A stretch of DNA of 64,000 bases from Callorhinus ursinus. Taxonomy: Eukaryota > Chordata > Mammalia > Carnivora > Otariidae. The stretch is from the NCBI RefSeq assembly GCF_003265705.1, contig NW_020312935.1, positions 8,211,995 to 8,275,994 of the forward strand, written 5' to 3'. The translations under genes and the position numbers were made by a program. This document shows, one piece after another, positions 22,612 through 33,134 of the stretch. Below the pieces are notes generated by a model. The model was not told where the DNA came from, did no database searches, and saw only the letters and a program-made list of their open reading frames with translations. Every line of letters starts with the position of its first letter. The first letter of the stretch is position 1.

Positions 22612-23396
22612 AGAATGCAAACTGGTGCAGTTACACTGGAAAACAGTATGAAGTTTCCTCAGAAAGTTAAAAATAGAACTACCCTATGACCCAGCAATTG
22701 CACTACTAGGTATTTACCCAAAGGATACAAAAATACAGATTCAAAGGGGCACCTGCACCCTGATGTTTATTACAGCATTATCAACAATAGCCAAACTATG
22801 AAAAGAGCCCAAATATCCATTGACCGATGAATGGATAAAGAAGACATGGCATATATATATATATATTATATATATATAATGGAATATTATATAATATATA
22901 TATAATGGAATATTATATAATATATATATAATGAAATATTACTCAGCCATCAAAATGAATGAAATCTTGCCATTTGCAACAACATGGATGGAGCTAGTGT
23001 GTTATGCTAAGTGAAATAAGTCAGTCAGAGAAAGACAAATACTACATGATTTCACTCATATGTGGAATTAAAGAAACAAAACAGATAAACATAGGGGAAG
23101 GAAAACAAAAAGAGAGAGAGGGAAACAAATCATAAGGGATTCTTAACCATACACAACAAACCGAGAGTTGATGGAGGGAGGTGGGTGGGAGATGGGCTAA
23201 ACAGGTAATGGGCATTCAGGATAGGACTTGTGATGAGCACTGGATGCTATATATAAGTGATGAATGACTAAATTCTATACCTCAAACAAATTTTACCATA
23301 TACATTAACTAACTAGAATTAAAAAAAAACCTTGAATTTTTTTTAAATAAATTTAAATTTAAAAAATAAATAAGCAGCTGAAAAGAAAAAAAAAAA
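22612..23396 (+). mobile_element. carnivoran L1, 5'-truncated 3' end, perfect TSD
   Basis: About 785 bp of L1: end of ORF2 ('aaaatagaactaccctatga', 'cccagcaattgcactactag', 'aatggataaagaagacatgg'), then 3' UTR ('tttcactcatatgtggaatt') and a poly(A) end. Flanked by an exact 18-bp TSD, 'aagaagactcagtaggtc', at 22594-22611 and 23397-23414. Truncation leaves no functional ORF2. The intact TSD marks it as one of the youngest LINE copies here. An internal TATA repeat is listed separately. Confidence 0.97.
22850..22940. repeat. AT-rich tandem array inside the L1
   Basis: Runs of 'atatatatat' alternate with 'aatggaatatta' in about three copies of a roughly 35-bp unit ending at the normal L1 text 'tgaaatattactcagcc'. 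It appears to be an amplification of the L1's own 'tatatat...aatggaatatta' segment. Confidence 0.85.
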
Positions 23397-23414
23397 AAGA
23401 AGACTCAGTAGGTC

Positions 23415-24060
23415 CTAATGAAATTTGGATTCCTTTTGGATATCCATGGCATGTCAGAGCTCCCAAAGTGCAAATAAGGATTAAAGCCCATCCCTTGGAT
23501 CCTCAAGAGAGACATAAGGAAGGAGGACAAAGATGAGGAGGAGGAAGAAGAAGGAAGAAGTGGAGCAGGAGAAAGAGAAGCCATGTCTGTACTCTGCCAA
23601 AGCATTTGTAAGTTTAGTCAAGAATCTATTGTCTCACTTTTCTTTTTCTGACTAATGAATATCAACAAATAATTCATCTCATTTTTTTTTTTTTGGCACA
23701 GAAATGAGTTATCTTTTGTGATTGAGTTTTCCAAAGGTTTTGTCCTGTGTAAAAAAAGTACTGCCCCTGCTCCCCTTCCCTTTTAAACATGACTTCAGCA
23801 AATATCTCCAAGTAAGCAAAATATCTCCCTGGGTCCTTTCCATATTCACTTTCCAGCATTTGCTGCATTCCTATAATCACTACCAATAGAAACCTGGATG
23901 TCCCAAACCCCTGACTGAGATGGTCCAGTGAGCACTGCTTTCTCCTAAAATACTTCATTTCATTAAAAAATCACTATGTTCTTCTTTCCCCTAAGGAAAA
24001 ACATATGATAATAAGTCAGTGTTAAGATTCCTATTAACTCCACCCACTCAGCACAGATTC
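23415..24060. other. non-coding stretch, no repeat recognised
   Basis: Contains a purine-rich tract at 23516-23582 ('gaggaggaggaagaagaagg') and a T run at 23682-23693. Short frames on the minus strand are partly low-complexity Ser-rich translations of the purine tract. Confidence 0.55.
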
Positions 24061-24068
24061 CTTTCTTT

Positions 24069-24181
24069 TATTTCCTTCCTTCCTTCCTTCCTTCCTTCCT
24101 CCCTCCCTCCCTCCCTCCCTCCCTCCCTCCATCCTTCCGTCCCTCCCCTACTCCCTTCCTTCTTTCCCTCCTTCCCTCCTT
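24069..24181. repeat. (CCTT)n / (CCCT)n microsatellite
   Basis: Starts as CCTT repeats, passes into CCCT repeats from about 24099, then decays with C/T interruptions to 24181. The plus strand is pyrimidine-only for most of the tract. Apparent frames rich in Leu-Pro-Ser or Gly-Arg-Lys are its translations. No SINE tail joins it directly. Confidence 0.95.
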
Positions 24182-24330
24182 GCTTTTGGTTTTTTGGTCT
24201 TACTTTTTTTGAAAACATTTGCCGGAGAGTTCCTTTGGCCAAGTCATTCAATCCTACGGACCTTCGTTTTACTCAGATAAAAACAGCATGTATGAGGAAG
24301 TATTCAGAGTGCCACAGTATTTAGTGTTTC

Positions 24331-24566
24331 TTTCTTTCTTTCTTTTTTTTTTAAGATTTTATTTATTCATTTGACAGAGAGAGAGAAAGAATGAGAGAAA
24401 GAGAGAGTACAGAGCGTACAAGCAGGGGGAGCTGCAGGCAGAGGGAGAGGGAGAAGAAGGCTTCCTGCTGAGCAGGGAGCCCGATATGGGGCTCGATCCC
24501 AGGACCCCGGGATCATGACCTGAGCCGAAGGCAGATGCTTAACTGACTGAGCCACCCAGACACCCC
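24331..24566 (-). mobile_element. CAN-SINE, long variant
   Basis: Reverse copy of about 236 bp, longer than most here because of an extra purine-rich inner tail ('gagagaaagaatgagagaaa') and the insert 'gagctgcaggcagaggg'. TSD 'cagtatttagtgtttc' at 24315-24330 and 'cagtatttaccatttc' at 24567-24582, with three differences, which suggests an older insertion. Confidence 0.95.
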
Positions 24567-24659
24567 CAGTATTTACCATTTCTTAAAACCATAAAGTTCC
24601 ATGTTTATTTCAAATTTCTCTCTGTAACTGACCTCTTTATCACTTTAATGTAGACTCTG

Positions 24660-25487
24660 CTGAGGTTTTAATAACTAATTGGTACGACCCCTTCCTTTTA
24701 TTTTTGGCTTTCATGAGTTTTAGCCTAACGTGTCTAGGCATAATTTTATTTGACTTTATCCTGTTTGGAGTTTCCTGAGCTTCCTGAACCTGCAAAGTTA
24801 TGTCTTTCACCAAATTTGGGAAATTTTCAGCCATTATTTTTCAAATACTTTTTTTCTGTACCCCATCTCTTTCTCCATTCCTCTGTGACACCAATGGCAC
24901 AAGTTATCAGGCCTTTTCACAACCCTTTCATGGGTTTGTGAAACTCTGTTTCCCCCCTTCCCAATCTTTTCATCTATGTTCTTCAGTTTGCATAATTTTA
25001 TTTGTATATCTTTAAGTTCACTGACTTTTCCTCTGTTGTCTCAATTGTGCTATTGAGTCCATCTAGTGAATTTCTAATTTCAGATGTATTTTTTTTAAAG
25101 ATTTTATTTATTTATTTGAGAGAGAGAATGAGAGAGAGAGAAAGGTCAGAGGGAGAAGCAGACTCCCCGCCGAGCAGGGAGCCCGATGTGGGACTCGATC
25201 CCGGGACTCCAGGATCATGACCTGAGCCAAAGGCAGTCGCTTAACCAACTGAGCCACCCAGGCGCCCTCAGATGTATTTTTTTCAGTTCTAAGGTTTCCA
25301 TTTGGTTTTGTTTTTATAGTTTTTATTTCTCCCTATCTTACTATTCATTTTAAGAGTACTGATCTTTACCTTTCTGATCATGGTAATAATATCTGCATTA
25401 AATCCTTTGACTGACAATTCCAACATCTATGCCGTCTCAAAAATTGTTACTTGTTTGCTTTGTGTTTTCCCTTAGCAAGAGTCAGCA
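24660..25487 (-). mobile_element. old L1 (L1M-type) segment, antisense, split by SINE
   Basis: Plus-strand text such as 'gtttggagtttcctgagctt', 'accaaatttgggaaattttc', 'agccattatttttcaaatac' and 'ctagtgaatttctaatttca' is the complement of a purine-rich segment common in the 5' part of old mammalian L1s. It resumes after the SINE at 25268 with 'agttctaaggtttccatttg'. The subfamily and exact limits are not certain. Confidence 0.65.
25096..25267 (-). mobile_element. CAN-SINE inserted in an old L1
   Basis: Reverse copy of the 'gagagagagaatgagagag' subfamily, ending 'gagccacccaggcgccc'. TSD 'tcagatgtattttttt' at 25080-25095 and 25268-25283 is exact. The host L1 sequence is continuous across it, so the L1 is older. 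Confidence 0.96.
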
Positions 25488-25805
25488 TGCTTTTTTCCTG
25501 TAAAGATTGGATTACTAGTTGTTTCAGGCTTTTGTGGCTTAGCCATATGATTTCTGTTGCAATGGGTTATCTGACACTGTAGCATGAAAGCCGTTATAGA
25601 CAATAGAGAAATTAATGAGTGCAGCTGGATTCCAATAAAACTTTACTGATGGACATTAAAATTTGAATTACATAACATGTTCACATTTTCAAATATTCTT
25701 CTGATTTTTTTTCACCTGTTTATATATGTAAAATCTCTTCTGACCTTATAAGCCATACTAAAACAGGAGGTGGGGCAGTTCTGGATGGTGGACCATAGTG
25801 TGTCA
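25488..25805 (+). mobile_element. hAT-type DNA transposon, non-autonomous relic
   Basis: Matches a widespread mammalian hAT-like element by order of motifs: 'cctgtaaagattggattact', 'caggcttttgtggcttagcc', 'tttctgttgcaatgggttat', 'catgaaagccgttatagaca', 'ggattccaataaaactttac' and 'aaaacaggaggtggggcag'. I recognise the pattern but will not fix the subfamily name. It carries no transposase. Confidence 0.65.
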
Positions 25806-26587
25806 ATGCCTACTTTGAAAATTAGTCACAATTTTCTGGTTCCTTTTAAGTAATTCATTTCAAATTGTATCCTGGACTAGTTAAATATGTTGTGAGATTC
25901 TGACTACTGTTAAAATCTTCTGGAAAATACTGATGTTATTCTGTTTGTAGCAGGGTTGGTTAGAGTACAGATCACCAGTTCTGTCTTGCCTTCTGTGGGC
26001 AGAGGTTCTAATATCAGTTCAATTTCCAATCTGTGCTATGCTCTATGGATGTACATCATCTACACATGTACCACTAAGAAGTTAGCGTGGCCATACACCA
26101 TCACCAAGTGTGGGTCATAGTTGATATTCTAGTTTAGTTCTCAAAGATTCTGCTTGTACAGGTGCCTCTCAGGTGAGCTTGGGATTTCTGATGCACATAT
26201 ACAGAATTAGGAGATCGCCTTTTTTCAGCCCTCTTCTCTCCATGATTCCCCTATACTCTCCAGCTCTCAAGAGCCCCTTTTCCGTTCCTATTTCTCTGAC
26301 CAGAAAAAAAGTGTTTTTCTCAGAATTTATCTGCTGTTGGCCATTTCCACATACCTGGGGGTAACCTCTAGGCAAAGTAGTGAGAGAAAAACACAAAGAA
26401 AAATAATAAAACAATGTGGCTTCCCCACACACATATGGGCTTCATAGCTCATGTTATCTGACAGAAATGGGCTTTTCTCTTGGAGTTTCATTGCCCACAC
26501 CTCCGCACTGCTGCTACCATCATGTAGCAATGCAAGCTGGCCTTTGGGCACAACCAGGAGAGAGAAAAGAAAAAAAAGGGGGGGCGG
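25806..26587. other. non-coding stretch, no repeat recognised
   Basis: Single-copy sequence with an A9/G9 run near 26569-26585. Overlapping frames on both strands between 26169 and 26628 (63-89 residues) show no domain. Confidence 0.5.
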
Positions 26588-26885
26588 ATTATACACTTGA
26601 AGTTTTCAAGAGAGTAAATCTTAAGTAGTATCATCACAATAAAAATGATAATTATGTGAAGGGATGGAGGTGTTTAACCTTACTATGGTACACATTTATG
26701 TGTATCAAATCATCACATTATATACCTTAAACTTACTTATGTTATATGTCAATGGTATCTCAGCGAAACAGGAAAAAGGATGAATAAAAAGTGGCTCTCA
26801 AAGTATAGACTTGTCGAATTGCTATGTGGTACATCTGAATCTAATGTAATATTGTATGTCAACTATACTTCAGTAAGGAAAAAAA
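26588..26885 (+). mobile_element. two L1 3' ends joined head to tail
   Basis: First part (26588-26775) matches the old L1 3' UTR: 'gagagtaaatcttaagtagt', 'gaagggatggaggtgtttaa', 'ttatataccttaaacttact' and 'tatgtcaatggtatctcag'. Second part (26800-26885) is another L1 end: 'gaattgctatgtggtacatc', 'atgtaatattgtatgtcaac', with A-rich tail. They may be two insertions or one element with two 3' modules. TSDs are not clear. Confidence 0.75.
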
Positions 26886-27973
26886 GGTGTCTCTCCAGCT
26901 CACAGTGACCCCATACTCTCTGGTTGGTTTGCAGTGGCCTTTCTTCTTAACTAAAGAGAATTTCTCTCAGTTTTGGCTGTCTGTACCTGCTATGCTGTTC
27001 TGTCCTTAGGTCAATACTGGGAGAGAAAGGGGAGAAAAAAAAAATCCCCCTGCCATAGTGCTCATTCTTCAAATTCTCACTTCCTTCCCCAATCAACCTA
27101 CAAGGTTTGACTTTTCAGATACTTCAGGTAGTTGCTTTTTGCATTCAATGTATAGATTTTAGTCATAATCAGTAGGAGAGAGGGGATATAATGAACTTAT
27201 TGCATCTTGGCTAAAACTGGAGGTCTCCACTTGCTCCTTTTAAAGAATCAGTCCAGTCTTAAATGTTCTTACTCAGCCACAACAAAACCAGACAGTTTCA
27301 GCACAACGTGCTTCCCACCGGAAAGAAAGGAGTGTTGCCTCTGTCCATAGTTCCCAGCCGTATGTGCTCTTCTGGAATGTCTGATAATCCCATGCCATCC
27401 TCACAGGTCCCTGTTTCCAAGGCACATACTTATATTCTGGCATTAAATCTATAAAACACAGCCTAACACACAGGATTTCTTCTAGGAACTGGGAAATGAG
27501 GAGGAAAAACTGCACTTGGCTTCATTTAAATCTCTGGAATCAAATACTTTTATTAGTCCAAATATAAACGGCATTGGAAGGCTACGTCAAAATATCCCAA
27601 CTAGCACTCAGGCAGCATACCCTCGGGTTGCAGCTTTTATGGATGAGGCATTAGTTCAAAATCCCTTTTTTGCTGCATCAAATGAGCCTAATTTGCAATG
27701 TTCTTTATTGCAAAGGGACTCTGACTTAGCTAACACCATGTTTGAGAAAGGAAGGAATATTCTAATGACTTTGCTTTAGTTAAATGGCTGCAGCAGAGGA
27801 AGCTTTGGCAAGAGCCAGCTGTATCGCAGCACTGGATGGGACACTCAATAAGCAGGATCTCATTTGGTGTATGCTCAATTTGAGGAGCAGGGGTAGGTGT
27901 TAATATTATTTCCATCCAGGGTATGGATAACTGAAGTTCAGGGAGTTAAAACAATAAGCTGAAATTACAAAAA
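26886..27973. other. non-coding stretch, no repeat recognised
   Basis: About 1.1 kb with no firm repeat. A plus-strand frame of 87 residues at 27516-27779 has ordinary composition, but no motif, neighbour or splice context supports it as a gene or exon. Confidence 0.5.
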
Positions 27974-28313
27974 CTAATATTCATGAAACTAGACCCCATC
28001 TTACACCACTCACGAAAATGAACTCAAAATGGATTAAGACTTAAATGTTAGGGCCTGAGACTGAAACTCCTAGAAGAAAACATAGGACTGAAGCTCCTTG
28101 GTAATGATATTTTGTACATGAGACAGAAAGCACAGCAACAAAATAAAAAATAGGTGAGACTATATCAAACTAAAAACTTCTGCACAGCAAAAGAAACCAT
28201 CAACAAAGTGAAAAGACAACCTACAGAACGGGGAAAAAATATTTTCAAACCATATATCTGGTAAGGGGTTAACATCCAAAATATAGAAAGAACTCATACA
28301 ACTCAAGAGCAAA

Positions 28314-28337
28314 ATAAATAAATAAATAAATAAATAA
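28314..28337. repeat. (AAAT)n tract inside L1
   Basis: Six units of 'aaat/aata' directly after 'caagagcaaaataaa'. It expands an A-rich piece of the ORF2 region. Confidence 0.9.
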
Positions 28338-28487
28338 CCCAATTAAAAAATGGGCAAAGGACTGGAACAGACATTAACTGGAATCAGTATCTGCACCCCC
28401 ATGTTCATAGCAGCATTACCTATAATACTCAAGATCTTAGGTTGTCTAAACAACCTAGGTATCCACTGATGGATAAAGAAGTTGTGT

Positions 28488-28490
<3 letters not shown>

Positions 28491-28524
<34 letters not shown>
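28491..28524. repeat. (CA)17 dinucleotide microsatellite inside L1
   Basis: Seventeen uninterrupted CA units, at the place where the L1 has a TATA/CACA stretch before 'gtggaatattactcagc'. Pure and long enough to be polymorphic. Confidence 0.97.
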
Positions 28525-28527
<3 letters not shown>

Positions 28528-29130
28528 GCAGTGGAATATTACTCAGCAATTAAAAAAGAATAAATGCTACCATTTGCAACAACACAGATGGACCCGGAAG
28601 ACATGTTAAGTGAAATAAGTCAGATAAAGAAAGACAAACACTGTATGATCTCACTTATATGTAGAGTCTAAACAAAACAAAACAACAAAACAAACAAAAA
28701 CAAAAACCAATAACAAAAAAACCAAACTCATAAGAAAAAGACATCAGATTTGTGGTTAGCAGAAGCAGAAGGTAGAGGAGGGGGAATTGGATATAGGTGG
28801 TCAAAACTTCCACTTATAAGATCAATACCTAGTAGGAATGTAATGCACAATGTGATGACAACAGTTAACACTGCTGTATGATGTATGTTAAGTTGTCACA
28901 AGAGTAAATCCTAAAATGTCTCATCATAGGAAAAATTTTCTTTTTTCTTTTCTTTTTATTGTATCTATATGAAATGATGGATGTTAGCTGAACCTATTGT
29001 GGTAATCATGTCATAATATATGTAAATCAAACCATTATGCTATACACCTTGAATTTATACAGTGATGTATGTCAATTATTTCTCAATAAAACTAGAAAAA
29101 ATTAGTAAGAAAAAAAACCTCTAATATTCA

Positions 29131-29394
29131 CTATCCACATGAGTTTGAAGCCCATTTCTGGTATAGATCCTGTGTCTGTTATTTGCAACATAACAAACTA
29201 TCCAAAATAGATTAGATTATCAACAGCAGATTATTTACTCATGATTTTGCATTTTGGCATGAGCTTTGCTGAGCAGTTCTAGTGATACTCTCCCCAGGTC
29301 ATGCATGTGTGTGTAGTTATCAGGTGGCCTAAGTGAGATTGATTACTTTTAAGCATAAAAAGATATTAAAGCAAGCTGATACAGAAAACAATAG
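29131..29394. other. possible ancient repeat, family not recognised
   Basis: 'gcaacataacaaactatcca' and 'agcagttctagtgatactct' recall an old mammalian repeat with 'gtaacaaactaccccaaaac' and 'ggcagttctt', but the match is loose. No frame or other feature. Confidence 0.35.
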
Positions 29395-30060
29395 GATCCT
29401 AATACACAAATGGGAAAGGAACACGGATAATTTATAAGAGTAAACAGGCACATAAAAAGCAAAGTTCAACAACTAGTAATTAAAAATAGTCAATGAATTG
29501 TGAATCATTTTAAACTTTTTTAAAAATAACTTCTAAAAATGATAATATCGTGTGCTTATTAGGAAGTCTTACAAGAGTCACTCTTTCACAAAGTTGTAAA
29601 ATCCACTTGCAAGTTAATCTGAAAAACTCCTTCCATAAAAATATGCTCATTCTTTTTTTCATAGTAATTCCATTTCTGTTAACCTTCTCTTGGAAAACAA
29701 TATATGTATAACGTATTTGCCATGGAAAATAATCACCTTAGAATTATTTATAAAGATGCAAACTTAGAGACTACTTTAATTCTCAGCAACAGGGGAGTGG
29801 TTAAATAGTCCTTAGTTTCATCTGCCTGATGAAAAGACAGGAAGTAATTAAAATGACATTTAAAAAGGTAATGTAATAACATGGAATACTGTCTATGTAA
29901 AAAAAAATGTTAAAAGAAGTGGCCAAATATTAAGGTTACCTACATGGTGTTTTAATGCCTACATTAAACAATGCATAGCTGTAGAAGATAAATATATCAA
30001 TACTTAACAATAGCTTTATTTGCATTTTTGACCCCAGTTGCTGCTTTTATTTTTAAACTC
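29395..30060 (+). mobile_element. old L1 (L1M-type) 3' UTR relic
   Basis: Weak but ordered match to ancient L1 3' sequence: 'gaagtcttacaagagtcact', 'ctcagcaacaggggagtggt', 'taaatagtccttagtttcat', 'catggaatactgtctatgta' and 'aaagaagtggccaaatatta'. Very A+T-rich with all frames closed. Confidence 0.55.
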
Positions 30061-30518
30061 TCCTAAATTTCAATTTATGAACAAGTATTCCATTTGAGCA
30101 ACAACAACACAACAAAGGTTACAAAGAAATTAAAGAAATGTAAAAAAAAAAAATTAGAAGCAGCAACAGGCCCAAACACAGTCACTTGCCTACAGAAAGC
30201 AAACCAAGACTTAACTGTAGCGATGTGAATTTAACCTGTCAATCTGAAATGTCCCTATCAGCACTAGTGAGATCATCTGCCTGACAGACCACTGCCCTTC
30301 CCTCCAAAGAAGGTGACCTTGCCTGAAATATTCCTTCCTTTTCTTTTACTAATAATTTCCTTGTCCCACCCTGTTTCTGCCTGTAAAAGTCTTCCATTTT
30401 GTAGCACTCCTTGGAGCACGGCTCCTTTCGACTTGCTAGATAGGATGCTGCCTGATTCACAAAGCATTAAACAAAGCCAATTAGATCTTTAAATTTACTC
30501 AGTTGAATTTTATTTTTT
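30061..30518. other. non-coding stretch, no repeat recognised
   Basis: Single-copy sequence with an A11 run at 30143-30153. Two overlapping minus-strand frames at 30239-30467 have no domain. Confidence 0.5.
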
Positions 30519-30534
30519 AAAAGAAGAAATTACA

Positions 30535-30721
30535 GGGCGCCTGGGTGGCTCAGTCGGTTAAGCGACTGCCTTCGGCTCAGGTCATGATCCTGGAGTCCCG
30601 GGATTGAGTCCTGCATCGGGCTCCCTGCTCAGCAGGGAGTCTGCTTCTCCCTCTGACCTTCCCCCCCGTCATGTACTCTCATTCTCTCTCTCAAATAAAT
30701 AAATAAAATCTTTAAAAAAAA
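30535..30721 (+). mobile_element. CAN-SINE, full length, exact TSD
   Basis: Sense copy: 'gggcgcctgggtggctcagt', 'cggttaagcgactgccttcg', B-box region 'gggattgagtcctgc', tail 'aaataaataaataaaatctt'. TSD 'aaaagaagaaattaca' at 30519-30534 and 30722-30737 is exact. Confidence 0.97.
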
Positions 30722-30737
30722 AAAAGAAGAAATTACA

Positions 30738-30872
30738 ATGTCCCATAATAGCAAAATCTTTTGCATTTGGCACATGGGGCTTTGAGATGTTTCTTTCTGT
30801 TTATCTATAGTTTCCCTATTTTCTTTTGTTGGTAGATATTATACTCTAATTGAATATATATAAATATTATTT
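30738..30872. other. spacer between two sense SINEs
   Basis: A+T-rich single-copy sequence; no feature recognised. Confidence 0.5.
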
Positions 30873-30883
30873 ATAAAAGTTAG

Positions 30884-31041
30884 TCTGGGTGGCTCAGTTG
30901 GTTAGGCGTCTGTCTTCGATTCAGGTCATGATATCAGGGTCCTCAAGCCCTGAGTCGGGCTCCCTGCTCAGTAGGGAGTCTGCTTCCCTCTGCCCCTGCT
31001 CCTACTCTCTCTCTCAAATAAATAAATAAAATCTTAAAAAA
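30884..31041 (+). mobile_element. CAN-SINE, 5'-truncated
   Basis: Begins directly at 'tctgggtggctcagttggtt', lacking the first few bases of the head. B-box region is decayed ('cctcaagccctgagtcgggc'); tail 'aaataaataaataaaatctt'. A poor TSD may be 'ataaaagttag' at 30873-30883 and 'acaatagttag' at 31042-31052, so this copy is probably older than its neighbour at 30535. Confidence 0.9.
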
Positions 31042-31052
31042 ACAATAGTTAG

Positions 31053-32028
31053 CACCTGAAGAACTGATATGCACTTAATGTGTCCACCAGACCTGATATG
31101 CACAAAAAAGGGAAAAGTTTGTGGAAGTGAAAAGAAATGGCCATCTGTCAGCTTGAAATCCAGTTAGCATATCTTTAAATCAGCATGAACATACACAATG
31201 AATACAAAAAGATCTTGTGGGAGCCATAAAAAAAAGTTTTGTCTTAAAAATTGTCATTTTGAAAGTTCTTATGTTGCCTTTTAATTCATTGTTTGCAGTC
31301 CATATTTTTTCTAATTATTCTAAAATTTAATATTATAAATTTTTGTTTCTTGTGTTTGGAGCCTCCAAAGAATGTTTGCTTTGCAAATGAATAAATGCTA
31401 GAATATTCTCCAATTGTTTCTTGAACTTAAATGTTACCTCACAACTAAATCCTGAGCATCTTAACAGAGAACCCACACGTTGATGGATGGGTTGATTGAT
31501 GAGGTTTGCCCCAGTCTGAAGGCAAAGGTCTGGACCAGGCACTCTGTGGAGGGCCCTTCAGCTCAAGGGTTGAGATCTCAGCTCAGCCAATCTTGACACT
31601 GTCAGTGAGAATCACCAACAGACATTATCCCTTTTTAAGACATCAGTTGTCACCAGGGCCAGGTAGCAGCAGACAGAAGCAGCTAATAAAAGTTTGGGTT
31701 TTTTTCTTTTTTTTCCCCCTCCTGATAATGTATTCTAGACACTCAGAAACTTCTCCTAACACACTGAAGTACATTTTCTAAATATAAGAGAGAAGCTGTC
31801 CTTAAATGTCCACAATTTGATCTGCATCCCCAAATACTTTGGTCCAGATTTAAGCCATTTTGGGGAATGGGGGAGACTTTTAGAGCCAACAGACCCCTTG
31901 AGGCAGTAACCTAAGACCATGTCAGCACCAGTAGAGATTCTAGGTAAAGGGATTTATTCTGGTTCATTTGGGGAATGACTGAGTCTCAAATAGAAATGAA
32001 CACATTTCCTGCATAAAGTTGCTATAAA
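31053..32028. other. non-coding stretch, no repeat recognised
   Basis: About 1 kb, A+T-rich then mixed. Frames of 69 and 91 residues at 31333-31781 lack any domain. Confidence 0.5.
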
Positions 32029-32042
32029 GATTTCTTTTAATA

Positions 32043-32256
32043 TTTTATTTTTTTAATTTTAATTTTTTTAAAAAGATTTATTTATGTGAGAGAGAGAGCA
32101 AGTACATGAGCAGGGGGAGGGGAAAAGGGAGAGGGAGAGAGAATCTCAAGCAGGCTCCCTGCTCAGCAAGGAACCCTACATGGGGCTTGTTCTCACGACC
32201 TGAGCCAAAATTAAGAGCTGACCACTTAACTGACAGAGCCACCCAGGCACCCCAGG
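32043..32256 (-). mobile_element. CAN-SINE, diverged, with internal loss
   Basis: Reverse copy lacking the usual 'atcccaggaccctgggatc' segment: 'ggggcttgttctcacgacct' joins across it. Ends 'agagccacccaggcacccc'. TSD 'gatttcttttaata' at 32029-32042 and 'gattttttttaata' at 32257-32270, one mismatch. The T-rich side is mixed A/T. Confidence 0.9.
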
Positions 32257-32269
32257 GATTTTTTTTAAT

Positions 32270-32569
32270 AGTAAAAAGAGATATTGATACAAATTTCTTA
32301 ATGAAATGCATGACAAATAATAAGTACTCAAAAAACATGAGCCATTATTAGGCAGAAACACAGCTTTGGCCTAAGAATGGATCTAGCTTTTCAGAACTTC
32401 AGGAAGATTTCCATGGAATACAGATGACTCTAAACTCAGAGAGACAACATTCATATTCTCATCCTTTTTTTTTTTTTTATGGGTGTTTATTTTCTTATCT
32501 TGCTTACAGATTGGTAATAAAGAAAACAAGTTTAAAAATATATTGAATAACATTCGCCACAGAGTAGCC
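32270..32569. other. non-coding, nothing recognised
   Basis: A+T-rich spacer with a T14 run at 32466-32479, ahead of the L2 segment. Confidence 0.5.
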
Positions 32570-33130
32570 AGAATAATTTGAAAAGTAAATCTGAAAATGT
32601 CACTTTTCTGCATAAAATCCTTTGAACCTCTAAAATCCCTAGCAGATCACAAAGGGCCTTCACCTCTGGCTATCCCTCTAACGTCTGGAGAAATGGCCAC
32701 AGTGACCAGACTTTCTGATCTTCCAAAGTCCTCTACCCTTCCAGTCTCCAGGACATTGTTCCCGCTGTTCCCCACCCCTTGCCCCCCTGGCGAGCCCTTT
32801 CCCTGTCTCTTGACTGCCTGAGTCCTATTCATTCTTCAGATTTCCTTTAATATCACAGTGTCATGGCCATCCCTGACCCTGTAGATTAATTTTCATCCTG
32901 CTCTGTTATTGTCTCATATAGAACACTGTCATTTTCCTCCTTTACACTTAGCACTTAGAACAAGATTTAATTATGTAATTATCCCTTTGTTAAAAGTCTG
33001 ACTCCACCACTGGTTTGTCAACTTCATGGGGGCACGATCATGTCTGTTGTGTTCATCATCACAAGCCAGCATGCAGGCAAGTGCCCAGCATATGGAAGGT
33101 TTGCGATAAATGATGGCAAATGAATTATTT
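32570..33130 (+). mobile_element. L2 LINE 3' end, long copy
   Basis: Good L2 pattern: 'taaaatcctttgaacctcta', 'acaaagggccttcacctctg', 'cctattcattcttcagattt', 'cctttaatatcacagtgtca', 'ggtttgtcaacttcatgggg', 'agtgcccagcatatggaagg' and 'gcgataaatgatggcaaatg'. The end runs into a (GGAA)n tract, which probably grew from the L2's terminal 'gaatgaatgaatga'. Frames here are unsupported. Confidence 0.82.
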
Positions 33131-33134
33131 TATG

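Larger units (their letters stand above)
27984..29120 (+). mobile_element. L1 3' fragment with internal deletion in ORF2
   Basis: Starts in late ORF2 ('catgaaactagaccccatct') and keeps a readable piece from about 28168 encoding Asn-Phe-Cys-Thr-Ala-Lys-Glu-Thr-Ile-Asn-Lys, typical of the ORF2 C-terminal region. At about 28370-28384 it jumps to text normally several hundred bases downstream ('cagtatctgcacccccatgt'). The 3' UTR and A-rich end follow. TSD 'ctaatattca' at 27974-27983 and 29121-29130. It carries (AATA)n and (CA)17 expansions. Not functional. Confidence 0.92.

Noticed and set aside
27516..27779. 87-residue plus-strand frame with balanced composition, considered as a possible exon
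   Set aside because: No recognised domain, no convincing splice context and no neighbouring exon. Kept only as unannotated sequence.
30535..30721. Possible tRNA gene, because the SINE head resembles tRNA-Lys with A- and B-box-like words
   Set aside because: It is a SINE: A-rich tail, TSDs and many diverged copies in the window. It lacks an intact tRNA fold.
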